Shown piece after piece: positions 23,720 to 34,600 of a stretch of 64,000 nt of DNA. A program made the translations under genes and the position numbers. How positions within the stretch are numbered: position 1 is the stretch's first letter; each line of letters opens with the position of its first letter. Source of the stretch: Arabidopsis thaliana (lineage: Eukaryota > Streptophyta > Magnoliopsida > Brassicales > Brassicaceae); NCBI RefSeq assembly GCF_000001735.4, contig NC_003075.7, positions 17,857,001-17,921,000 of the forward strand, read 5' to 3'. The notes below the pieces were generated by a model, which saw only the letters and a program-made list of their open reading frames with translations, was not told the origin of the DNA and made no database searches.

Positions 23720-24295
23720 ATGTCGACCAGAGAAGGTGCTTCGCAGAACCGCACAGCACCCGACTTAAAACCGATCGAAACGTGCCGTAAACTCCTCAAA
23801 TCACGTGAGTTTCTCAGCGTTCGGTATATCATTCAAGTGAATCAGCTGCTAAAAAGTAAACGGCATGATGATGATGATCAGTTTGAGCAAGTGGAAGCCA
23901 TCTGCGACCTTCTCATCGCCGCAGAAAACCGGCTTCCAAACGGTTTAAAGGATTATTACGGCATGATTCGGGCGAACCGATTCGGACCAGTTTTATTGGA
24001 GGACTTCGAGAAATTGACGAAACTTCTTGATAAGAAGCATAACTATTTCCCATTTAGCCAAGAAGCTGCTGATAAAGCCTCGCTAGCTTGGTCTCTGCTG
24101 TCTAAGCCACCCATCAAAGCCCATTACGATCTTGCTATCTCCGCATTTTTCGGAGAGTGTAGCAAAGTAAAACGAAAGATCTTTATCCCCAAGAAACAAA
24201 TTGAGGTAGTGGTTATTTCCGATGACGACGACGAGGAGGAGTACGGCCATAAGATTATTTCAATGGCTCGAACTGCGAGAGGGTGTCGTAGTTAA
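23720..24295 (+). CDS. Degenerate J-domain-like protein with acidic SIM-like tail
   Basis: Intronless, 191 residues. Residues 17-140 resemble the N-terminus of plant DnaJ proteins of the DUF3444 group: a helical lead-in (CRKLLKSREFLSVRYIIQVNQ, ICDLLIAAENRLPNGLKDYYGMI), then a J-like segment (FEKLTKLLDKKHNYFP, ASLAWSLLSKPPIKAHYDLAI). The HPD tripeptide needed to stimulate Hsp70 is absent; LHPDKN is replaced by LLDKKHN. Residues 162-174 (EVVVISDDDDEEE) match a SUMO-interacting motif: hydrophobic V/I core, Ser, then acids. The DUF3444 domain is missing. It is therefore a truncated or specialised paralogue, not an active co-chaperone. The role is unknown; nuclear SUMO binding is inferred. Confidence 0.85.
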   Translation: MSTREGASQNRTAPDLKPIETCRKLLKSREFLSVRYIIQVNQLLKSKRHDDDDQFEQVEAICDLLIAAENRLPNGLKDYYGMIRANRFGPVLLEDFEKLTKLLDKKHNYFPFSQEAADKASLAWSLLSKPPIKAHYDLAISAFFGECSKVKRKIFIPKKQIEVVVISDDDDEEEYGHKIISMARTARGCRS

Positions 24296-24713
24296 TGGAA
24301 AGAGAGTGAAAATGATACCATTGAAGAAGAAGAAGAAAACTTAAGGACAACGTTTAAGTCCTGTCCTGCCTTAAGATTGTTATCCTAAATTTACTTTTCA
24401 ATAATTAAACTCTTGAGGTTGTAATATTTCACTTTTCTTGATATCGTTTGTTTTCGTTTTCAGATTTTCATGTCTGAAAATCTCTCTCAATCGTTATTAT
24501 TATTATGATTATCTCCTCTTTGGTTATTAGTTATGACAAAATATTCTCGTGCTTATTGCTCATTAATCACCCATTTATTATTACCGACCTTTTGGTATCT
24601 TCTCCATATCTTTCTTCTTCTTACAATGTTTTTTAGTCTTTATATATATATATATACACAACAAATTTAACATTCCCTCCAATGTCCTACTGTCTCCTTC
24701 TCTGTGTGTTACC
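24296..24713. other. Spacer with bHLH131 promoter
   Basis: 3' UTR of the J-like gene and upstream sequence of bHLH131. A TATATA run at 24640-24656, about 60 bp before the ATG, can serve as the TATA box. No gene seen. Confidence 0.6.
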
Positions 24714-25569
24714 ATGGTTTTACTTCACCATGTAAGTCTCTCTCATTATCAAAATTCATCTTCTCTGTTTTCTTCCTCCTCTGAATCAATCCTTTGTTTA
24801 TTTCTTGTGTTGTGTGTGATGCAGTTAGAGCAAGGGATGCGTCCGATTTCACGATGTTACAATCCAACCGCGTATTCGACAACAATGGGAAGAAGTTTCT
24901 TCGCAGGTGCAGCCACAAGCAGCAAGCTATTCTCCAGAGGTTTCTCAGTCACAAAGCCAAAATCTAAAACCGAATCTAAAGAAGTTGCTGCAAAGAAACA
25001 TAGTGACGCAGAGAGAAGGAGACGGCTTCGGATTAATTCCCAGTTTGCAACTCTCCGCACCATTCTTCCAAACTTAGTCAAAGTAAGTTTAGCTCTGCAT
25101 TCAATTACACAAAATGTTTCACCAGAGAAGTAACACTTTTTGTATTATGTTCAATGAAACTAAACAGCAAGATAAAGCATCTGTGCTTGGAGAGACTGTC
25201 AGGTACTTCAATGAATTGAAAAAGATGGTTCAAGACATACCAACCACACCATCTTTAGAAGACAACTTGAGATTGGACCACTGTAATAACAACAGAGACT
25301 TGGCAAGAGTCGTGTTCAGTTGTAGCGACAGAGAAGGGCTAATGTCGGAGGTTGCAGAGTCAATGAAAGCAGTGAAAGCAAAGGCGGTGAGAGCTGAGAT
25401 CATGACAGTAGGTGGAAGAACCAAGTGTGCCTTGTTTGTTCAAGGTGTCAATGGGAATGAAGGATTGGTGAAGCTCAAGAAATCGTTGAAACTTGTAGTG
25501 AATGGTAAATCATCATCAGAGGCGAAAAACAACAACAATGGAGGATCGTTGTTAATTCAGCAGCAATGA
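24714..25569 (+). CDS. bHLH131: bHLH transcription factor
   Basis: Exons 24714-24731, 24825-25082 and 25168-25569 give 225 residues. The first intron is 93 bp, free of stops in frame, and retention gives 256 residues, the length I recall from protein databases. The bHLH domain begins KKHSDAERRRRLRINSQFATLR. Its basic region carries the H-x3-E-x3-R set that contacts CANNTG/G-box DNA, and helix 2 is ASVLGETVRYFNELKKM. The C-terminal part (ARVVFSCSDREGLMSEV to KCALFVQG) is ACT-like, a dimerisation fold found in related plant bHLHs. Nuclear. The 18-bp first coding exon encodes only MVLLHH. Confidence 0.92.
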
Positions 25570-26011
25570 GTATTTTGTTTATATACTTGTACATCTCTGT
25601 TTCTCCTAGTCCATTAGAGAAGGTAGATGTAAAGGTATAAAAGCCCATGTGTTATTGAAATTGGGTGGATACTTACAAGAGTCTATATGAATAAAAATGA
25701 TGCAATTCTTTCTTTGGAGATGGTGTGGATGTTATAACAAAATATGAATCATGTGAAATTTTTTGTCCCATCTTTGTTCTTACCCAATTGTACCTTTTGA
25801 GATGAAATCCCATGGTTGCTTCTAGTAGATAGCTTTCTTCTGGGAAACAAAGATTTGGTTTAATAAGTTGAACCAACGAATAACTCTTCAAACATTCCCC
25901 ACCTACTTCTCATCAAACCTCCTTATAAATAGAGGATTCCAGCACAAGTCTCTTCATCACTCAAACCAACAAGAAGTAGTCAAAGCACAATACAGCAGTA
26001 GTAGTAGCACC
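25570..26011. other. Spacer with proline-rich gene promoter
   Basis: 3' UTR of bHLH131 and upstream region of the proline-rich gene. No gene supported; the open frame reaching back from 26012 lacks an ATG. Confidence 0.6.
25924..25931 (+). promoter_or_regulatory. TATA box of the proline-rich gene
   Basis: TATAAATA lies 81 bp before the ATG at 26012, giving a predicted start of transcription near 25955 and a 5' UTR of about 55 nt. This is an unusually clear core promoter for this window. Confidence 0.7.
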
Positions 26012-26398
26012 ATGGCTCCTCTCAAGAACTCCTTTGTAACATCTCTGGTCATTGCACTAACATTCACAAGCTTCTTCACCAGCCTATCCGCTCATCGTCA
26101 CCTTCTCCAATCAACACCAGTGACTCAGCCTCCAGCTTTAACATTCCCACCTCTGCCCAAAACCACTATGCCACCGGTTCCTTCTCTACCAACTCCAGGA
26201 CAACAAACGTTGCCACAGCCACAACCAACTCTGCCACAGCCCACTGGGTTGCCACCGATGCCGAGCACACAGATACCATCATTGCCCAACCAGGTGCAGC
26301 CCACAATCCCTAACATTCCACAGATCAACTTCCCTAGCAACTTTCCCTTCAACTTTCCTTTCAACATTCCTTTCCTTACTCCACCACCTTCAAAGTAA
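26012..26398 (+). CDS. Secreted proline-rich cell-wall protein
   Basis: Intronless, 128 residues (At4g38080, hydroxyproline-rich family, by position). A signal peptide (residues about 1-28, FVTSLVIALTFTSFFTSLSA) is followed by HRHLLQST and then a Pro/Thr/Gln-rich region with PP, LPQPQ, LPTPG and IPSLP units. It ends in a Phe/Asn/Pro run (NFPFNFPFNIPF) and PPPSK. It lacks the SPPPP extensin repeat and Tyr cross-link motifs, so it is a short proline-rich or hybrid wall protein. Prolines are likely hydroxylated. The function is unknown. Confidence 0.92.
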   Translation: MAPLKNSFVTSLVIALTFTSFFTSLSAHRHLLQSTPVTQPPALTFPPLPKTTMPPVPSLPTPGQQTLPQPQPTLPQPTGLPPMPSTQIPSLPNQVQPTIPNIPQINFPSNFPFNFPFNIPFLTPPPSK

Positions 26399-26756
26399 GA
26401 GAAGTGAAAGCTAGCTCATTAGCTGTCACAGATCATTATCCTTCTTTCCTGAGACAGCTTTGGATCACACACTCTGCTTTGTGTCAGTTTGTATACACAT
26501 ATATGTATTCTTTTGCTGTTGTTTGGTGTCATCGTCCTCTTTGTTGTTGCTTCCATAAGTCAAGTTCCTTTTGTAATATACATTCTAAAGAGTGATTTCC
26601 TTTCCACTGCAACTCAACAGACTGAACCAGTAGGCAATATATATATATATATATATATCATCATCATCAAACGTAAAATAACTTTGAAACAGCTCATATA
26701 GAAAGGAAAAAAAAGAAGCTTTATTCTGTAACTGATTACATGAGAATGCTTTTACC
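26399..26756. other. Tail-to-tail spacer with TA microsatellite
   Basis: 3' UTR of the proline-rich gene (+) and of the IMPACT-family gene (-). A TA run at about 26638-26659 is followed by a short CAT run. No gene seen. Confidence 0.7.
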
Positions 26757-27702
26757 CTAAGTTTTGTAAAAGACAAGGTCTCGTCTACAGTTTGATTTGA
26801 TAGCATCCTCTAATTTATCAACAAGGTCAAACTCAACCTTGAAAGAAACCATTGCAGTACCATCTTTACCAGTATCATAGTCTTCCTTGATGTCTTCAGC
26901 GTGACACGATTGCAGCTATGACACATATATATAAATGATCCATGAGCACTCAGGAAAATCTCAAAAAAAAAATATCACAGCCAGAAAGAATCTGTCACCT
27001 GATTGTAAAGAACACCTAAAAGATCAAATGTGACCTCAACTCCCATTTGAACCTGGGAGAAGAAACAAACAGGAGTAATGAAGTTGAACAACAAAAGAGA
27101 CAATAAAGAAAAAGACATTTACTTTGGACTTGACCAGACAAGAAGGAGCAGTTTTCAAGCAATCAGATGTAACACCACCATATGCTCTAACAAGACCTCC
27201 AGTTCCAAGTTTGATTCCCCCAAAATACCTATCATCATCATCATCCTATGAGGAGATTGTATTCTCAAAACTTGTAAAGATTCAATATTTAAGTTTCAAG
27301 ACTGAAGAAAGCTAACCTAATGACAACAACCATAACTCTGTCTAATCCAGAAGAGAGAATAGCAGACTGAATCGGCTTCCCTGCTGTGCCAGATGGCTCA
27401 CCATCATCGCTACATCGATGGTGATGATCACCGATCTTATAAGCCCAGCAATTGTGAGAAGCGCGAGGATCACGGACCTGAGAGAGGAACATTTGAGCTG
27501 ATTGCTCGGAGGAGATTGGTCCAGCGATTGCGATGAACTTGCTCTTCTTTATCTCTTTCTCCACGGATACGGTTTCTTTTAGTGTCGTGAATGAACCCGA
27601 ATTCGAAGCCATCGACCTCTTGCCTGATGCAGCCACTAACACCGGTATTCTGCGGCCGCCGACGGTGGTTACTGCTGCTGCTACCGGTACGCCCACCCAC
27701 AT
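26757..27702 (-). CDS. IMPACT/YigZ (UPF0029) family protein
   Basis: Exons (minus order) 27317-27702, 27123-27228, 26999-27052 and 26757-26915 give 234 residues (At4g38090 by position). The Impact-N domain (about 45-165) carries the UPF0029 signature [23 protein letters not shown] and the conserved SKFIAIAGPI and DDGEPSGTAGKP blocks. A C-terminal ferredoxin-like YigZ domain follows (VTFDLLGVLYNQLQSC to RRDLVFYKT). In bacteria and yeast the family links to translation and Gcn2 regulation; a plant role is not established. The N-terminal 30 residues (VPVAAAVTTVGGRRIPVLVAA) look like a transit peptide. An internal ATG (MASNS) could give a cytosolic form. Confidence 0.94.
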
Positions 27703-28752
27703 CTGATTGTTGCCTTTTTGCCGTCTAGCTAGCTATATTATAATCTTCTCAATTTAATTGCTAAACTAGATTAGAAAACATTTGATAGTAACATTTGAAA
27801 TTAAAATTGATTTTTAGGTTCGGTATACATTGGTATTGAAATTAGAATTGATTTGCGGTTTGGTTTACATTGGTTTAGAGAAGAAAACAAACAAATTTTC
27901 ACGCGAAATAGAATTTTGGAGACTAGTGAGTAGATTGAAAAAGGCATGATTTGGAAAGGGGTACACCCACAGAATTGCTCTCACGCGCTCAACGCTCACT
28001 TTGTGCGAGTGGGTGTGAAATAGAGCCTTCTGATTGGCTTAGAAACTCTAAAAAAAGTGAAATAGTATACATGTTGCTAGCTCCTGTTGTTATTATTTAC
28101 TTTTTTGTTTCTTCTATGAATCTGATCAAAGTTCAGTTTTTTTTTCACATACAATTGATTCTAATAGAGTTTTTGGGTTATTTTGATATCAATTGTATGT
28201 CAAAACACCAAATTTTGTGAATTTGTATGCTGGCAATGTTTCATCATTATAAACGATTCTGTTTTCATAGAGTAAAAAACAGAGGATCAAAAAACAACTT
28301 TTTGGAAAATCCCCTTTTAGGTTTATATGTATCATTGCCATGTATATTCAGGTTGTTGCTTCTTCTTTCTTCATACATATATGCATAAACAAGTGGTTCG
28401 CTCTATTCCTGGTTGATCGTTTTGGTTTCCTAATATACTGGAGGAACATGTGTGTGTGTGGTTGCATTTATGAAATTGTTTTTTTTATGTTTTCTTGTAA
28501 TTTGTTTGGCTTGAAATTGAAGTCACTGTAGCGTATTGAAAATTATCAAGTTTTCTTTTTTATGGTGTTTGTTTATCTCCACGTCTCTGTTGACTAAGTT
28601 GTTAGAGACTACATGTCTCACTGAACTAGTTTACTATTACCGTCTTTCTGAGTTTATAGAAGTACGAAGTCTCTTTGCTTATAAAAGGCTTGTCATGGTC
28701 TTTGTTTGTGCTCACCTCATGTGTACTTGACATTTCCCTTTCTTTCGTACAG
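27703..28752. other. Upstream of the exportin-4 fragment
   Basis: Promoter of the IMPACT-family gene on the left; the rest has no recognisable coding sequence. If the exportin-4 fragment was copied with its 5' flank, this region could hold the former first intron or UTR, but I cannot show that by eye. Confidence 0.5.
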
Positions 28753-29725
28753 ATTAATAGTAATCCAGTTGCTGCTGAGGCAACCATTTTGTCGCTTCAC
28801 CAATCCCCACAGCCGTATAAGGCGTGTAGATATATTCTTGGTAAGTCTTTCTGATGAATCCAGAACCGGCCAAGTGGACTTGGGAAGTTTCATCTGTTTG
28901 ACTGAAAGTGTTTTCTACTTCCAGAAAATTCTCAGGTGGCAAATGCTAGGTTTCAAGCTGCTGCAGCTATTCGAAAATCAGCTATCAGGGAATGGAGCTT
29001 TCTTGCCACCGATGATAAAGGCGGCTTGATTAGGTATTTTTTCTTCTTTTATGTTATTTGGGTGATATATGCTTAAGCTTCCAGTTGGTCACCCTCTGCT
29101 CTATCAGGAAGCAACCCTTGGTGTTAAGTTTGTAATTTTTGATTGGCTTTGCAAATCAACTGAGAGCATTCATGCTTCACAATATAGTAGTTTTAGAATA
29201 CTGCTGCTTTCCTGGTCACATCATTTTCCGAGATAATCATGACTATATAAGAAAATATAGGTTTTTATTATGAAGTTTTGGATTATATAAAAAAAAAAAA
29301 ATAAGTAATATGGCGAAATCTTTCTGCAGCTTCTGCCTTGGCTATGTCATGCAGCATGCTAATTCATCCGAGGGATATGTGCTTTCAAAAGTATCTTCTG
29401 TGGCTGCACAGCTGGTAAGCTGCGGTGGGCTTCTTCTGCTTATGGTATTTAAATTTTTAAAACATGCACATTAGATGTTGGACGTTAGCTGTCACTTCTG
29501 ATGCTATGCATATGAGAGGATTCATGAAAAGGATGTTGTCGTTCACAGACAATTATGATCGGTAGCTTCTGGAAAAATAGAGTAGCTCAAAGAAATCTAG
29601 ACAAATTAGTTAGCTACTTCTGTTTTCTTGCTTGCTTTGTTCATCCAAGGGAACCTCTAATCCGAATAAATTATTCTTACAGGCTTGAGTTTACTCCTGC
29701 CCAGAAGGAAGTCTTTTTCTATCAG
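28753..29725 (+). pseudogene. Exportin-4 N-terminal fragment (broken duplicate)
   Basis: Four blocks match the N-terminus of exportin-4 (XPO4), an importin-beta-type nuclear export receptor. Block A 28753-28840 (INSNPVAAEATILSLHQSP), B 28925-29033 (ENSQVANARFQAAAAIR, then REWSFLATDDKGGLI), C 29330-29414 (SFCLGYVMQHANSSEGY) and D about 29684-29725 (LEFTPAQKEVFFYQ). A to C keep splice sites and frame. Joining C to the acceptor before D (CAG at 29680-29682) gives GCT TGA, an immediate stop. The expected MKRGW start of block D is missing or displaced; ATGAAAAGG sits about 150 bp earlier at 29524. No first exon with ATG and no exons after D are visible. A full XPO4 has over 1000 residues. Best read as a partial gene duplication. 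Confidence 0.8.
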
Positions 29726-30032
29726 GTATCTTCATTATTTTGTAATTTTTCGTACTTTCATTTTTAGTTTGAGTAGCATTAGGTGCATATATGTTGTTAT
29801 CTGATACTGGCCATATGTTATAGAATTTTGTGATTTGTATAGTCTGAACGTTGGAAAATACACATATATAACATCGAATTCAAGTTACTCATTTCTAAAA
29901 TCCAATCATTTTCTCCACACTGCCATAGAAAACTACCACAAGGCATAAAAAAACAAAACTTAAAAATCAGTGGAAAAAACAAAACTTGTGGGGAATAATT
30001 TCTGCTAGCAAAAAAAAAAGAAGCAAAACTAC
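29726..30032. other. Spacer
   Basis: Sequence after the exportin-4 fragment and the CURT1D 3' UTR. Nothing recognised. Confidence 0.5.
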
Positions 30033-31177
30033 TCACTCACTATCAGACCCAAGAACCTGCTTTTTGATTTCACTAACTTTTGTCTTGAGTTCTTCTCTGT
30101 TCCTCTGCAAATAAATAAATAGTTTTGAGAAAAAAAACGTGAATTTAAGTTTAAAACTCAGTCGATTAAGCCTATGTTTAGCTTACCTTAAATAGCAGAT
30201 AACGGGTAGTGAACCAGAGTGTGTATCCGAGACCAACTACTTCCATTAGCTTAGGAAACTGTAACATCAAATATGAAAGGTTACTACAATTATATCAAAC
30301 AGAGTTTGTTTCGGGGGCTTGAGAGTACTTACCAGAGGGATTGCTTCGAGTGAACTGACGATTGCAGACGTTAAGTAGAGAGCAACTATCGCACCACTCC
30401 CATAGAGCAGGATTGAATATGTCTTGTCTGAGTCCAGCTACATTGACAAAATCGCAACATCAAGCTTAAAGAACTGAAATGAAATGGTTTCATTATCTAG
30501 TCTATTGAATCGTGATACAACAATACAACTCTAAGCATAACAACCAGTGTATTAACATTCCCATCATCTCAAGATATTAATGTTAATTAGATAGATACCT
30601 TAATATCGTTCAAAAACTCTAGGGCTTGAGTTTCCTCATCTTCAGCTTGAGGAGCTTCACTATTCGAGTTTTTCTCTTCGGCTGCAACAACTACTCCATC
30701 ACGATCCTCCACACCAAACTCATTGACTCCTGTTGATGTTTCTTCAGTAACTGTTTCTCCTGGAAACTTTCTACTACAACGCAACGTGCCTAAAAACCAT
30801 GGAAACACCATGAAATTGTACTTAAGCAAGCAATCAAACTATTGACGAAACGCAAGGAATCAAGAATCATCATCTATACTAATTAGAAAACTAAAATCCG
30901 AAAACAATCCAATTCGAAATAGCAAAAAAAAAAGTGAAATTACTCATCAATTTAGGGTTTTGAAAAATCCAATTACGCAAAAGTGAGTGAATCACATAGC
31001 ACGAAGCAAAAACAGGGTTTCTCAAATTCTCGTACGGGATTGAAGAACGAGAGACGCAACGTTTCGCTGGAGAGGAAGTGAGATTCTATCAACAGATTTT
31101 CCCGCTAGATATCCATGGCCGTTGAAGCTCGCAGGGAGATGAGTGATGATTGTGGTAGACCTGGTGCAGAGCTCCAT
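30033..31177 (-). CDS. CURT1D: Thylakoid membrane curvature protein
   Basis: Exons (minus order) 31036-31177, 30599-30789, 30333-30437, 30187-30258 and 30033-30104 give 193 residues. An N-terminal chloroplast transit region rich in Ser/Thr/Arg is followed by an acidic stroma-side stretch (EEKNSNSEAPQAEDEETQ). The CAAD/CURT1 domain comes next: two membrane segments (ILLYGSGAIVALYLTSAIVSS and a second containing LMEVVGLGYTLWFTTRYLL) between amphipathic helices, and a basic C-terminal helix (KRNREELKTKVSEIKKQVLG). CURT1 proteins oligomerise at grana margins and bend thylakoid membranes. Exon phases all close and the length equals the known protein. Confidence 0.96.
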
Positions 31178-31667
31178 TTTCGTACGGATGCATCAAAGTC
31201 ATTTCATCTCCTGAAAAAAACTGTCATTTTATAAACAAGGCTTCTAGGGTTTTGGATAATGGGCCGTTGTTAATACTTGGTTCGGCCCAAACATATAAAA
31301 CTTCAAAAACCGGTCTGTTATAAAGTACCACTTTGGATTACCTTAGCGCCAATTTCTTTCTTTCTTCTTTGGATTTGGAATAGTCAAAGTATTATACTTT
31401 ACTTAAAAACGATAGCTCTCTCTAATCGCATGAGGACAGCCAACTCCAAAATCTCATTTTCATGGTTCATACGGTTTTATACTAATCCTTATATGTCACA
31501 CAAAATTAAAATCATATGTTTTCTATAATATATCCGCCAATTTCATTCTGATGCTTTTGGCAAAATTTGTCATGGGAGCTAATGTACATGTGTTGAACTG
31601 TTTACAGTCACTTGAGTTGGAAATTACAGGGCCAAGTTAACCCGATCGAGAAGCATTGCTTGCTCAG
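31178..31667. promoter_or_regulatory. CURT1D promoter with telo-box and Site II pair
   Basis: Upstream of CURT1D (-): a telo-box core (AAACCCTA on the minus strand, about 31244-31251) followed within 15-40 bp by TGGGCC at 31260-31265 and GGCCCA at 31284-31289. This is the telo-box plus Site II combination known from growth-regulated plant promoters. The right part is the 3' flank of the ARM-repeat gene. No gene seen. Confidence 0.55.
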
Positions 31668-34600
31668 TCAATTCACATTGCTATCTAACTCCTGCAACTT
31701 TTGAGCCATTTCAGAGCTATGTCCAGCCCGCAAACTTCTGGCAAGCGACCGTATAGCTCTAGAGATCAACTCTTTCTTCTGCTTCCCACCCGAAGTGCTT
31801 GTGCCGCTTGATCCAGAAACATTATCTTCCTCTTTCAATGTCACACACAATCCTCTCAACCACTCCTCTAGAAATGAGGCTTTCTGTCGGGTTTCATGCG
31901 ACACCACAAGACAATACGAGTCACTAATCCTTTAAAATCAAGCGATGAAAACAGTTGTATTAACAATAATAGCTGCCAGTTTCTTACTCTTATAAGAAAT
32001 TCTGACAACGCTTCGAAATGACAGCTTGAAACTAGGCTCAGGAGATGCAGCATGGTTGACGTTAACTGCAACGAGCAACTGCGTTTAAGATAAATCATTC
32101 ATCAATACCTAAAATTACGCCAACATCATGTTACCTGATTCTCAAGCGACCTCTTATATTTGAAATTTGCTGGAGTCGTCTCTCTGTCAGAATGGAGACT
32201 TTGTAAAGTATGCTCTACACCTTTGACAACATCAGGGAATGATCTCCCATAAGCTGCAATTACATAATGTGCGAGAAAGATATCAGCCAAACTGTACAAT
32301 CCCAAAACACATACAATATAAGACAAACAAATTCTATTCTCCAAATTAATATAGCTACATGGTTAGAGAGAGAGAGGGATAGAGAATCAAAGTCACCAAG
32401 TGGGGTTGCTGGGACAGCTAAAGCGGAAGCAGCTTGTATTCTTATCTTAAAGTTTGATGCATCACGAAGTAGCAATAGTAAGATACTAAAAACACTTGGA
32501 GCCCTGCAAAAGAAAAAGATAGAAGTTATTAGAGGTCACCGAGAGAAGCAGCTTGGGTAATAGAAAGCTAAAGGATGCTTACCAATCCATATCTTGCAGT
32601 TTTACTGTCTCATTGGAGAATAAATTGCTCAACGCATGACAAACATTCCATTGAACCTGCACAAATTTCTGAAGTCAAACTATGTAGTAGATAAAGCTAA
32701 GGATGCGTAAGTATACAAACCGAGCCACATTCGACCAAACCAGATCAAACTGGATAACGTATCTATATAAAAATCAATTAGATTTTAATTTAATAAGCTT
32801 CTTCCCAAACAAAACTTGGCCGACTCGAACCAAGACTGACTGAAACCCACATGTTCACATCCAAACGCAACCATCTATTACTTCTACTTATCAGGTATAC
32901 CTTAACATTACCAGTAGTAACACAGGAAAGAAATGCTTGCACGGTTCTCTCCAACCACCTTGTATCTACCGCGCAGGATAGATGGTGAGAATTTGATGAC
33001 TGTTGATGGGGAAAAGGTAACACATCTTGGTCCACTGACTTTATACTTGTCATGCATCTCAATTTTACATATTTTGAAATACTCCCCAGTGCCCGAACTG
33101 CATTGGATTTAACCTAACAATAGAATTCCGAAAATGATGATGGCAAATGTGCACATAACTACAATACTAAAAACTACTGTGTGATCCATAAGAAAAAAGT
33201 TCTGCTAGCCAGTTTTCGACATCCATATGGATCAGACGAGTGCAGTGAATTTATCTATCAAAGAAACATAATATTTGGATTACAAGTTACGGTGTAAACA
33301 ACTAATTAATTTAACAGAGGAATATTTGGGATTAAGAAGCATATCACTGAGTAAAAAGAGATACTAATTTATCAAAATATGTTGGGAACGATTTTTATTA
33401 CCTTGTCCCCATCCTCAGTTAGGCGCAAAGCACATTCTATTAGTGCATCCACAACTTGTGAAGTTGTCTTCAATCCTACTTAGGAGGATAAAAGAAAAGT
33501 AAATCCAAACGTTGTATCAGGTCTAATCATAACGTCAGTACTAGTACCTTCAAAGGACCTATCATCAACGCGGTATCGCAGAGCATCGCATAGATTGGCC
33601 AAAGCCCATGATGCTGTTATACGCACCTGAATTGACAAAAATAAATCCCATTGCAGTAGAACAATAAAATATAAAATGCATAGATCATGAGAACAAATAA
33701 ATGAAAGTCAGTAATGCAATACCGAGGTCAAGGAGTCCCGGGTATTCGCTTCAACAGCTAAGATAAATTTTTCATATATCTCCGCACTGCATCCACAAAG
33801 TTCTTTAAGTTCTTGACCATGAATATCTTGTCAGGGTTGAGTTAGGACAAGCAACAGACAGTGACAAAGGGTTAAGTTACCTTAAAGAAGTTTCTGGAAA
33901 ACATGAAATAACACCAATCGCTCGGCAAGCTGCTGATCTGACTGAAGGTGTTTTGTCATGCAATGCAGCGGTTATCTACAAAAACTAAAAGACATTAGGC
34001 ACCTACTGTAAAACTAAAGTCGAGATAGTAATACCAACAATCCTAAAAAGGCTTCAATACTTACAATTGATGAAGTAATAAAGTCCTTTTCCTGCTTATT
34101 GAAAGCGGAAAATATGGAGGATGTAATACCAGCAAAGCAAGTAACTGTAGTGCTCCTCACCTTCCAAACATAGGAAGAAATTCAGGACCGCGGATATTAT
34201 GCAAACTACAGCAGCTACATCGATGATTGTACTATTAGTTGTACAAAAACATTAACTTGTAAAAAATTTAACCCACCACTGCAGAACCATGGTGTAACAC
34301 CAGAACTATATGTTTACGAATAGCCTCAGACCATTGGTCACATCCTGCCTGAAAGATTGGCTCTTGGGTATTATCAAATCCATATGATGGTGCAGATGAG
34401 ATTCTTATTGACCTTATGCAGTCAGATGTAAATGGTGTATCCATTAATCTATCATACTGAAGATCTTCGGTTCCCTTAAATCCAGATATTGCGCGAAGGC
34501 ATCCATCCAAAACCTACATACAATCCTGTGTAAGTTCTTATTTGTAAACGTGGCCCAAAGACATTGCTCAAATGGTTCAGCTGTCAAGCTAGGTTCTTTC

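Noticed and set aside
32790-32860. tRNA B-box-like GGTTCGAGTC on the minus strand
   Set aside because: It lies in an intron of the ARM-repeat gene; no convincing A box, acceptor stem or cloverleaf can be drawn.
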